A DNA stretch of 64,000 nt, from assembly GCA_018417955.1 (NCBI GenBank), contig JACTVC010000019.1, positions 744,001 to 808,000 on the forward strand, given 5' to 3'. Shown piece after piece: positions 24,227-34,117 of the stretch. Within the stretch, counting starts at the first letter, position 1. Every line of letters starts with the position of its first letter. Position numbers and translations under genes: made by a program. The notes under the pieces were generated by a model that was not told where the DNA came from, did no database searches, and saw only the letters and a program-made list of their open reading frames with translations. This stretch comes from Laccaria trichodermophora (Eukaryota > Basidiomycota > Agaricomycetes > Agaricales > Hydnangiaceae).

Positions 24227-27225
24227 CATCAGCAAAAGTTCGGGTTCCACGTAAGGCCATAAATGGCCATGAGAGGCGCCAATAGGCCATGAAAGGTTAG
24301 CCCCCCTTCCATGGCCAAGGTTGGAACCTCGGCTTACATCCCTGGTGATAGGGCTTGCATGGCACCAGTTTCTTGGATGGCTGTCCGAGATTCTGACACT
24401 ATGCAAGGCCATACTAGGCCATATTAGCTGACCCTTTCCATACAATCTTAGCTAGATTTTCAATTCTTATTCAAGATTCTGATCATTCCATACGAAATAC
24501 GGACAAAATAAAACATGTATTTCTTGTAGTGTCTAATACAAAGTCTAAAAATGATACAAGAACAGCAGGCAGCAAGAGAAAGGATTGGGAGGATGGAGAG
24601 AAAAAAAAGAAAGCGATACGTACATGTAGAAGACCGTGAGCAAGTGGGTGACGTGCAAAGAGAAAAAAAGGTAGTCTGAAAGATTGATCAATGAGCCAGT
24701 GTAGAATCGAAGAAAAGCGAATAAAAAACCTTGAGTAAATGTCGGCAGTTCTCGTTCTCTTTGATGGCGTGCCGCTCGTCTCTTCTGCTTAGACGACAGA
24801 GGCGTGCGAGGTGAGCCGTCGTCGTCACCAGTTGGGACCCTTTGCTCCTCACGTCGCTCTCTTGGATGATTAAGGCCACTCCTGCGATGTAGCCGCTTAC
24901 CTTGGAAACCGCCAGTATATGCGTCTTGAGGAGAGGACCAGGATGATCATGACGATGACGCCCAGCATACCTTCTCAACGGGCGTTGACGAGAGGAGAGG
25001 CTGCTCACCATCGGTGGTATTGGCGTGTGAAGAGTTGCGGTGATGGCTGCGGCTGCGAGGGGCTTGTGTGTCACCAAGGCGACTTTGACTGCTATGGCGC
25101 AGAGGGTGGCAAGGACTGGGAGGGCATATCCCCTGCGTGCGTGAATTGGGTACGAGGGGACGATACGGTGCTAACGAATGCCTTGTTAGCAAACTACTAC
25201 CTAGAGAGTCGTAAAGCGTGTACGTACCGTGCAAATCCAGTCTCCCGGGCCATATGACATCGTTTTGACGGTATCGACGAATAATCCGCGCCGCCATCAG
25301 CCTGGGCATCGGGGAAGACACCAAGCATTCAAGCGCTGTCAGAATTGGAAGGTATATGCGCATGTATGCGACGAAAAACACTTACTTGGCAAGAGAACCC
25401 GGAGCAAAGCATCGGCGTAGCCGGTAGTCGATTGAATACCTGCGTTGGAAAATCAAATCTGTAAGATAAGTAGCATATATGCTCAGATAATCACTCACTC
25501 GCTCAGAGAATTTGCGCCCAAGATGTCTCCTTCTCGACGCCATACAATACAAGCGAGTCGCTCAAGCTCGATGCGGTGTCGCTGAGCGGGGTACAACACA
25601 GCCAAGAGTTGTAGTGTCGAGCCATTGTCGTCGTCGTCGCTGGGAGGGAAGGAGAGAGAAAGGAGCGGGGGAGCGGGGAGGTGGTGGTGGTCAAGAACAG
25701 AGAGCAAAGTTCCAGTGAAACGCGTGATTAGTGTCATGTGATCAATTATAGATCAAAGTCCGACTCAAGTCCGACTCGCCAAAGTCCCCCCGTCCAATGT
25801 TCGTCACGACCCAGGACAACGAAGAAACAACAACTTGAAACTACAACGACTCGGCGAGAAAGACACGAGGAGGACACTGTAAGCTCACCTCACCCGCCTC
25901 CTGCTCAAGCCGAACGCGATGTTGAAGCAAATCCCAGAGATGTTGTCGTGACTTTCAACTGAACGCTTTAAACTTGCACAGCTGTTGCTTCAACAAGATT
26001 CATATCAAACTGGGCGCAGGATGCCTCGCTTCACTACCTTCGACCTAAACACTCGGCCCATCCAATGTTGTGTGGTCACATCCCCTTTGGCGCAGGAACG
26101 GTCGAATTCATTGCGTAGTTTGTTGTTCCTCTCCTCGTCACCCTCTGGACCAACCCATACAACCCATACAACCACAGTCTGATCGATTTGACCACTCCCT
26201 GCTTATGCCCGACGCGGTGTTCAAGTAGATTGTCAAGTTCTGCGAGGAGAGAGTGAAATATGGGTTCAAGGTGAGTTCATCTTTTGGTTGCGATTTACGG
26301 TTGAATCCGCACAGTCGTTGAGTAAACGGTCGTATATTTCCTAATTTTACACCTCTCGTAATGCCTCAAGACCTATCTCAAGACTCAAACACGTCCCCCG
26401 TTTCATGATGTGTCTTCCGATTCCCTCTCGGTGCAGAATTTCAGCCTAGATCGTCCTTCCTCCCCTTCTCATCCCTCTCCATGACCTAGACCCCCACAAC
26501 GAAGCAGCGCAAGCTATGATGAACGGCGCATTGGAAACGAATTCGGCCTCCTCTTATCCACGCCACCTACTGCCAATTTGACCACCACCTCAAATACACC
26601 ATAATGTCAGGCATAAACACCCGTCAAGTCATCATCAAAACCACGGCAGATCTTTATCGTGCCAAGTGGAAGGGGTGGCGGGTGTCATTCAAGGCATACG
26701 GCCAGTGTGTGTTGAGTTTCTAGCTTTGCGCGCGTGGTGGAGACGGCGTTGTTCCCTTTGGCAAAGAAGCTGTTGAGTGCACGAGAACCCGCTTGGTTAT
26801 CTCTTATCGACCCCACTCAGGTCTTCACTAGACTTATAAAATACAATGTCGACGTTGAAAGTCGCGCCATATTCAGATGAGCTATGAATACAAGTACAAG
26901 TAAGTATTGCGGTCATTTGACAACGAAAACAAAATATTGGTCAACCAAAGTAGCCGGATCCTATCCTCGTACAGGCATGCTAGGCTATGCTAGGCTGGTG
27001 ATAGGCTACCAACTGACATAAATGAATGATAATACCCTCTTAGATACCATACTAGGTTGTACTAGCCTTCTGCTTTCCATACTAGGCTTTACCAGGTTTT
27101 CACGGCCCATCCTAGGGATGCCTAGCCTGTTGAGCCCCATTTAAAGCCACACAAGGGAGACACTAGGTTAGTACAGCCATACAATATATACTAGGCCTGA
27201 CATGGAACTTGAACTTTTGCTGATG
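24227..27225. mobile_element. Candidate ~3.0-kb element with inverted ends
   Basis: The left end CATCAGCAAAAGTTCGGGTT and the right end, read inverted, CATCAGCAAAAGTTCAAGTT, match over about 32 bases with four differences. GT flanks both sides, a possible 2-bp target duplication. Short repeated units occur inside each end: AGGCCAT/GGCCAT on the left (24250-24420) and CTAGGC/TAGGCT on the right (26985-27200). The middle holds a spliced open frame on - (24900-25737) and short + frames. No transposase was recognised. The ends resemble those of the 27585-30493 element (shared ATCAGCAAAA). Confidence 0.4.
24900..25737 (-). CDS. Unrecognised spliced ORF inside the candidate element
   Basis: Exon by exon the frame stays open through at least four GT...AG introns. 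From 25737 it starts MTLITRFTGTLLSVLDHHHL, with STLQLLAVLYPAQRHRIELE and REGDILGANSLSE. Joined at about 25437 is YSIDYRLRRCFAPGSLAK, then at about 25302 LMAARIIRRYRQNDVIWPGR. Near 25170 begins PYRPLVPNSRTQG with a Ser/His/Arg-rich tail, then a small exon KTHILAVSK. The start at 25737 is weak; a downstream ATG near 25634 in another frame also exists. I recognise no domain. It could be cargo of the element, a captured gene fragment, or a chance frame. Confidence 0.3.
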
Positions 27226-27406
27226 GTAATCCCGAGTATGTAGATAACACTAGAACATGGTAGATACATAGTAATTAGGTATATAAGGATTGTAGAATCT
27301 CGTACATAATAGTAGTTCATCCTCTATTTCCAACAAATGCCTATCCGTTCAATTTTGGCATTCGGTTTTGTAGTGAAGGATGCCCATACACAAGCGGAAA
27401 TTGAGC

Positions 27407-27584
27407 TGCTTAGAAGTATGTCTCCTCATACATCGCTTATATATTTCCCCACTCCTTGCTTTTGTTGGACTATCATCTCATCATAGCATTTATGTAACAC
27501 TATCGGGTAAGTACATTTCAAGGCTAGTCTATCTATCATATTCTACTTTGCAATAGATGTACATGTATCCAGGCTTGTATATCA
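27407..27584. repeat. Displaced 3' flank of duplicated permease segment
   Basis: This segment matches 16906-17085: it begins AGCTGCTTAGAAGT, the final codons and stop of the OMA1 gene, and continues through the OMA1-permease intergenic region with about ten differences. It breaks off at GTATATCA, exactly where the 2.9-kb element begins. The rest of the duplicate resumes at 30494. Confidence 0.9.
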
Positions 27585-27605
27585 CTGATCAGGAAAACGT
27601 CCGAT

Positions 27606-27812
27606 TGAACTTTGGGCAACTTTCGCAACTTTGCAAAGTTGTAAAGTTGCCAAAGTTGCCAAAGTTCGACAACTTTGTAAATTAAGGTACAATAACTTTG
27701 AAAGTTATCGAGCAACTTTGAAAGTTGTTGAACCAACTTTGAAAGTTATCGAGCAACTTTGAAAGTTGTTGAACCAACTTTGAAAGTTGTTCGAAAACTT
27801 TCCAAAGTTTGG
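27606..27812. repeat. Left subterminal repeats (CAACTTTGAAAGTTG units)
   Basis: This is a dense run of near-palindromic CAACTTTGAAAGTTG and CAAAGTTG units. It includes a 41-bp unit containing ATCGAGCAACTTTGAAAGTT repeated twice in tandem around 27707-27788. Confidence 0.85.
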
Positions 27813-30325
27813 AATCCATCTTTCAGTAGCACTTTGGCACCTTTGCTTGTGTACTTTGGTGAACTTATTTAGTGACTTTGAATCTCAAGAAGGATGGCAG
27901 GGAACAGAAGAAAGGAATGGTATTGATGTTCAGTATCTAATACAGTAGATGTGATCTAGATAAAGCCCTAGCTATACGCTAATCCGGAGGCTTCTTGCCT
28001 ACATCTCCGCTATCGACCTGCCCGCTACCACTGTCCTATGCTGTTCACTCGGTTGTTCGGAGGACCAACGAGATTGCACCTCGGCATGGTCACAGTCGCG
28101 TGAGTGTGGTAGTGGTTGTGGACGCATAGGCGTGGACACCTCGTGGTCATGGTTCGCGATCGTTGTAGTCGTCGTGTCTTAATTGTGGTAGTGGTGGTCA
28201 TGGAGTTCGTTTCGTGGTCTGGGGGAGCAATGAAATTGTACATTAGTTTGAATAAGAATGAGGGTGAAACGGCACGCACCAATGCCCATCCTCCCACACT
28301 CACAACGAAAGGCTAGATCGGCGACGAGAACTATATCAGAAGAAAAGCGAAATCAATAACCCAGCCGCCGGGGAGAAAGGCAAAAAAAACTTACACGGTG
28401 CATGGGTCCCACAGTTTCGCTTCCCTCACTACGTGTTTCACGAGAGTTGACTGCTTGCTGAAGTATAACGTAACCTGCAATGATGACTGTTATGTTTAGA
28501 CCAATACAGAAAGAAATGAGAGAGATTCATACTGGCATGTTGTCATTGAGGCAAAATCTGTTGAACTGTCCTACTTTAGAAAGGCCACAATGTCAAGGAG
28601 AGTTGAAAGGCAAAATAAGTAAACTAACACTTACCAGATGTATTGTCATAAGCAGCTGAGGTGTGGTTTGCGGTTCAACTGGGTTGCCATCTAAAAGCGA
28701 CACCCGAAGTTTGTTGACAAGTGGAGGGGTGAATAGGGGCACAGTTGGGAGGACCGTCAGGGTAAGACAGGCGGAGAATCGGAGGGTGAGTGGCGACGCA
28801 TCGGGGGAGCCAAGGGGGAGCTGGGGCAGAAAGAAAGGAGACAGAGCGCAAAAATATCTCTCCACAAACTTGAACCAAGGTCACGTGTACCCGTGATCGC
28901 GTCATTCTCGTTAGGGCCGGGCACTTCAACTGGGGCGAAAACAGCGTCCATCTTCTTGCCAAATCATTCAGAGGTATGTTACTTCCTTCATCTATGATTC
29001 AGCTCTCAGCGTACTTTCAGTTACTCCGCTTCCGTTGCATTTTCTGCCCCCTCCATCCTTCAGCAAATCTTTTTCCTGATGGCGAAGGCTCGCGTTCATT
29101 TCCATGCGCTCTGGTCGTACTTTTCGCATTCTGATACGTGGACCGCGGTAGCACCAAGAAAAAGCTTGAGACAATGTACGCATCCAGGTCTGACGGCTTT
29201 GCGCTGCCATTTACTCACAACTCTGTAGATATTTGGGAGAATTCAAATATCGCCCCGCTTTGAGCCCAATCATCACCAAAATACTTCAGGATGGTCGAAT
29301 GCGACTGCGATGGGCCACGCCTCCGCCGAAGACTCTCGAAGCGAACTCACGCCCACAACGAAAGCAAGGAGGAAGAAGAAGACGGGCACTAGAAAGCCGA
29401 AGCGAAAAACAAATCAGGATCGGCGGGCGGTGGGTGTTGTCAGGCAAGCTGTACTTGACTGATTTCTATGTCTTCTGCTGACAGGTGATTGGTGAAGGGG
29501 TCTCCAGGGTTTATACCATCTGTGTCGTCGAATGTGATTGATAGAACATCCCCACATCACCGGACACCTGTCAAACCAACGTCCGAGTCTCGGTTTCCTT
29601 GTTGGATGCTTGCCTACCAACTTTTGCTAGATTAACTACCTCTGGTATGTGGGGGGCAACCAGTGCTATAAAAATGTTATGGTTCTCATTCGACGATTCC
29701 CCAGGTGTGTTGAACAGGACCCTCGCATTTTAGAAGAATATACTTGGATGAACCAGCCGTCTCTCTCGCTCACCATTCATCGCTAACTCAGCACGCGATA
29801 TTCTCTTGCGGCTCCACCCACCTCATCCTCACCCAGCCATTCAATTTCCCTTTGGCAATGAGCTTCGCCATAGCCTTCCCAACCCTCATTCCTGGACGGC
29901 CCTGTTTTTATGCATGACGAACTCGACATTCCCATGCTCTAGACAAGGGGGTTGGAATTACGAGCCTGTTCGAACAAGTCACATTTGGCCTTCCCTTGCT
30001 CGCAGTTTGGTGTTGACTTGTCGACGGAGCGATCGAGGGATGGCCGATCATAACACCAGGTCACGCCAAATCGCCGCAGGACATCATGAGCGACGTTGGG
30101 CAGGCAACGGCCGAGGACGGCTGTCAGATGGAAAGACTGATGGAAGGGGAGAAGGAGAGGGACATAGCAAGACAGAGATCGCTTGTTTCCTCGGAAAAGC
30201 CTGTAAGCTTGATACCCATGGGGTTTATAATCGACTTACAAAAACAACCCGTCTAATGATGGCTTTCATTTTCTATCTTTGAGTAAATGGTACAAGTCGT
30301 TGGAAAGAGATGAATCAAAGTAAAC

Positions 30326-30390
30326 GTTGCGTTTTGAAAGTGAAAGTTGCGTTCTGAAAGTGAAAGTTGCGTTCTGAAAGTGAAAGTTGT
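30326..30390. repeat. Right subterminal 20-bp tandem repeat
   Basis: Three successive copies of a 20-bp unit, GTTGCGTTCTGAAAGTGAAA (first copy with TTTT for TTCT), lie near the right end of the 2.9-kb element. Confidence 0.85.
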
Positions 30391-30503
30391 CATTAGAAGT
30401 TGAAATAGTTGTTCTACTCAAAGTAAAGTTACACAAAGTTCTCACATCTGGAGTGAAAGTTGTCAAAGTACAATTGGACGTTTTGCTGATTGGCATTCCA
30501 AGG

Positions 30504-32897
30504 TCATCTACCAAGCAGAGGTTCATGCTCGTTGTCTGCCGTGTGCTTGTAACGACGGACAAGTCGTGTGTTTCGTGCTCCATCTGCCAACTCATCTATT
30601 TCCTCGACTATCTCGTACCCTCCAAGCTGGGGCAATAACTTGATCCAGATCCAGTAGTAGAGACCGCAACACTGACAGACGAGAAAATAAGTCTTGAGGA
30701 ACTCAGCCAACAGGAATACCGACCAGCAGCAGACCGATACCAGCGACGCAATAACTACAGTGATCGTCAACACCTTCCTCGACACGTACAGAACTATGGA
30801 CTTACGTGGCATACCAAAAGGACACGTCTGCATGGCCAGGCTCTGGTGGGACCCTGCGCAGCGAGGTCAGAGCGTGGGACGTCGATGTAGCAAATGAAGC
30901 AGACGTACCACGGTAAAACGAGAAGAAGTATGCATGAAATCAGGTAGGCGATAATAGCCCCATTCCAGGCTTGTAGAGGTGAAGGCGGTACATTGGCGAT
31001 AGCTCGTCTGTGGCGCAAAATCCAGGCGCCAGCCGACATCGCAGCCTGGAATACCTTGAAACGCGATACGACGAGTGTGAGTGGCGCAGGTCTTAGTGAG
31101 GAAGGTCGCTTACGAGGTGGGGATACGAAGCCAAGTCCAAGACAAAGTTGAAGGCATCCTTGGCTGGCACAAGAAGGATTACTATCACGGTTAAACCGCC
31201 TTTGAGGGCAACCGGCCCCAAGGGTGTCCCAAACGGCTTGGTTGACGAGAAAAAGCTCGGAAAGGGAAGCAATCCTTGTCTGGCAACCTCACGGATAATT
31301 CGAGCCTTGTGCTCCATGGTAAAACTTTCGTACTATACAGAAAAATCTTCATACCTGTCCAACAGTCTTTAAATCCGCATTTGTTAATCGCTTTCAAGAA
31401 CCGAAGATAAATACAGAAAGCTTACCACTGCGATCTAAGCAATGATAAGCAAGGGGGACTTTCAAGGGCGACAAAGGAACTCCTTACAATATTTCCAAAG
31501 CAGCTACACGCAACCATCAGCGGAAAGACTTTGGATCCAAAAGTCGCGCCAAAAACACGGCGGAAAAAGAGAGCTGCAATTAGTTGGCCTGACTGCCGAA
31601 TGTCCTCCCTAGATATTGCAGCAATATACGCTACATTGATGAAAAAGAACAGGACAGTCGCCAACATCAAGGAGATATAGCTTGCTTTCCGCACGGTTCT
31701 GACGGGGTCGCGACCTTTGACTTCGCCAAGGACGTTGAAAGCGTTGTGCCAACCAATGAAGGAGTGATTGGTCTTGACCTAGATAAATAGAAATATCAGG
31801 CCCGACTCTCAAAATTTAACAGCGATTGTACCAAAGCGGTTGCCAATGCGTTTGCATTGGTCGAGGTTCCACTGAACAGGTCTTGAAAATTCGCACAAGG
31901 GTCTTGAACCCGAGTGAGGCTGCAAAGGACCGCAATACCGGTAGCGACGATACTGCGAGTTTGTTAGCCGGATGCCACCTCGAGGAAAAGAAACAACCTA
32001 CAAAGCCAACGATGCGACTTTGACGGTTGTGAGGATATTAACGGCTCGCAGGGACCACTTGGTCGAAAGTGCAACGCCTGTGGAAATATTCCGTTGACTG
32101 TTTCCAGTTAATCCCTCTTCAATCGCTTACTTCCAACCGTAATGAACACTACGGCTAAAGCCACTGATGTTTGTCGAGACGGCGTTATGGGTACTTCGAA
32201 AGCAGTAAGAAAATATTGCGCAAAAACAATCGCATTCGAGGCGCTGAATCTGTACAACACAAATCAAAAGGTTGAAACATCACTAACGAGCTACAAATTA
32301 CGTACGACATGAGAATTGTGGTGGTGGCAAATGCGGTTGATACCAGGAATCGTGGCCGGGGATATGTTTGCTCCAGGTAGACGACCTCTGCACCCGATCT
32401 ATTGGGAAACATGCTGGCCAGTTCACTGTAAAGAGAGAGACCCGCTAGCAATAAAAGTATTAGAAATTTATTCTTGGCGGTTCAAGGCAAACGCGAATAC
32501 CAAAAGCGAAGAGGGGGGCAATAATCCAGTAGAGCAGGAGCATCCCAATTGACCCAACAGAATTCAGAATCACTCCCGGGACTGCGTATATACCTGACCT
32601 ATACGAATCTGAGCAAGACGTATGACGAGGCTGTCAGGAATTTTATAACCATACCCCGTTATTTGACCGAGATTCAGCATTACGGCGGAGAGCAAAGTAA
32701 CCTGGCTCCCAAGAGGGTTGACCTATGGGGCTCAATAGAATCGCGTTCACGCCCAATTCCAGAAGTTGACCCACTTTCTCAACAGGTGCACCTGATACCC
32801 ATGCATTCTGCTCAAATTCGGCGCGATGATAAGGCTCGTGGCTTTCAAGTTGCGATTGATCTTCTACCACAGACAAGTCGGACGACGACATCACCAA
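30504..32897 (-). CDS. APC-superfamily amino-acid permease, copy 2
   Basis: This is the paralogue of 17094-19479, with the same exon layout, start (MVMSSSDLSVVEDQSQLE) and end (EPLLGR*). Landmarks seen are VNPLGSQVTLLSAVMLNLGQ, GVILNSVGSIGMLLLYWIIA, YSELASMFPNRSGAEVVYLE, MLATVLFFFINVAYIAAISR, GLLPFPSFFSSTKPFGTPLG and LPQLGGYEIVEEIDELADG. I saw no obvious frame lesion; most differences fall in introns or are conservative. The gene is flanked by mobile DNA on both sides: the 2.9-kb element ends 10 bp after the stop, replacing the native 3' flank, and a hAT-like MITE begins 100 bp before the start codon. Expression may therefore differ from copy 1. The substrate is unknown. Confidence 0.75.
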
Positions 32898-32997
32898 AGA
32901 GTAGACGAAGGAGGAAGCTATGGAACTTACATTTAGTCAGAGTGCTGGTCCTCAGTCAGAGTGTTGTGCCATTTTAGAGGGACATGACGTGACCTTG

Positions 32998-33569
32998 CAA
33001 GGGGGTGCCGGGATTTAAAATAAGGACCGGACGTCGAAATTATTTTTAGTGGGACTTCGGCTGAACCAACCACCCAACGTAATCAGGCACACGTCCATTT
33101 TAGGAAATATGATGTCATCCACGTGCGATTTTTTCCCCCTTTTTCACCCAATGCCCAGCAGGCTGTGAAAACCCATTTTTCGAGCTCCCCGTCGGGCTTG
33201 AGATGATACTACAATGAAGTTGACCATAAAATTCACTATTGAAATTCAAGTACTGAGCTGCCCGCGTCATTTAATTAAAGTAAGTCACTGTAGGGGCTTG
33301 CTGTTTTCGGGCAGCAATGTTGTATTTCACAACATGTGATCTCAATTCCAAGTCCTATCTCATCTTGGAGCTAGTTTTTGGCTTCTTTATGTTCAGATAG
33401 ACCCAATATATTCAAACTCATGCATTCTGGCAGCTATCTGAGCACTGTCCAATCACCCTCTCGTCGTTTTGCACTGAAATTTTGGTATGTCAAAAAAAAA
33501 ATTAGCGGCCTGGCGGCCGAACCAACCAACCGGCCCCTGGTCCGGGATTTAAATCCCGGTACCCCCTTG
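32998..33569. mobile_element. 572-bp hAT-like MITE with 8-bp target duplication
   Basis: The element is bounded by inverted repeats starting CAAGGGGGTRCCGGGATTTA. The left end is at 32998, and the right end, ending TACCCCCTTG, is at 33569. It is flanked by a perfect 8-bp direct repeat TGACCTTG (32990-32997 and 33570-33577). An 8-bp duplication with a CAAGGG start is typical of the hAT superfamily. No transposase is present, so it must have been mobilised in trans. Confidence 0.9.
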
Positions 33570-33647
33570 TGACCTTGCTTTGTGTAAAAACCCAGTGACG
33601 TCATCCTGTCACCTTTCTGGATGTAATTTGAGAAATGGAATTGGAGT

Positions 33648-33719
33648 GCATTGATGGTGTAGCAGGATTAACCTGACAACGCTGTGAACTAGCTCCGGGT
33701 TCGACTCCCGGTTAATGCA
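33648..33719 (+). tRNA. tRNA-like sequence (pseudo-tRNA or SINE head)
   Basis: The 72-nt segment has a 7-bp acceptor stem (GCATTGA with TTAATGC, one G-T pair) and discriminator A. Its T arm CCGGGTTCGACTCCCGG is perfect. The A box TGGTGTAGCAGG and B box GGTTCGACTCC fit the consensus. The anticodon stem is poor: only GCT/AGC pairs, around loop GTGAACT. If the 7-nt loop is real the anticodon would be GAA, but a pyrimidine at position 37 argues against function. A T run follows at about 33751. It is probably a pseudogene or a tRNA-derived short repeat. Confidence 0.4.
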
Positions 33720-34117
33720 TGTGAGGTCACTATAGTCCTTTACCGTACAATTTTTTGAAACAGATTTACAAACTTCATCGTAACGTTCCAGCAATAAGCC
33801 TATAATAAAACAATACTGATATGTGCTCTTTTCTCTAAATCCGTTGTATATGATCCTGTGCATATTATCGCTTTGTCAATAGAGGAGGGAATACAGTGGA
33901 ATTTCTTTTTGGTCAAATTTGAGTGTACCATGTCATACTACCTTACAACTTTGTAGACTACCTAAGACGGGCCCCATACACAACTCCCGATGACCATCCC
34001 TTGCGCTGGAGAGGGCACGCCCGTGCGATTATCCCCCCACACAGCCCGGCACTTAGGGAATACAACACATTATCAATCGTTTCAGCTGGCACTCGAAAAC
34101 ATGGAAAGTCATGTCCT
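33720..34117. other. Intergenic, no gene seen
   Basis: This stretch holds a T run that could terminate Pol III transcription (33751-33756) and the 3' flank of the secreted-protein gene. Nothing else was recognised. Confidence 0.4.

Larger units (their letters stand above)
27585..30493. mobile_element. 2.9-kb TIR element inserted in the duplicated permease locus
   Basis: Comparison with copy 1 (17085/17086) shows 2.9 kb of extra DNA here. Its ends are inverted repeats: left CTGATCAGGAAAACGTCCGA and right, inverted, CCAATCAGCAAAACGTCCAA, with matching bases (ATTG, ACTTTG, CAACTTT) continuing to about 38 bp. CA occurs on both sides (27583-27584 and 30494-30495), a possible 2-bp target duplication. 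The subterminal repeats differ at the two ends. The interior (27.9-30.2 kb) has short open frames on both strands, split by candidate introns, but no recognised transposase. The design of TIR, subterminal repeats and short target duplication recalls CACTA-type elements, but the termini do not match well enough to classify it. Confidence 0.75.

Noticed and set aside
27606..27812. CRISPR-like array of short repeats
   Set aside because: The units are near-palindromic and adjoin with no unique spacers of even length. They sit at the edge of a TIR element in a eukaryote, so subterminal transposon repeats explain them.
28025..30282. Host gene inside the 2.9-kb element
   Set aside because: Open frames of 60-158 codons occur on both strands, but I could not join them into one consistent spliced protein or match a family.
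27585..30493. CACTA (EnSpm) transposon
   Set aside because: Subterminal repeats fit, and CACTG can be read at the left edge, but the right terminus does not mirror it and no transposase is visible.
33648..33719. Functional tRNA-His or tRNA-Phe
   Set aside because: GTG and GAA are readable in or near the loop, but the anticodon stem pairs at only three positions and position 37 is a pyrimidine.
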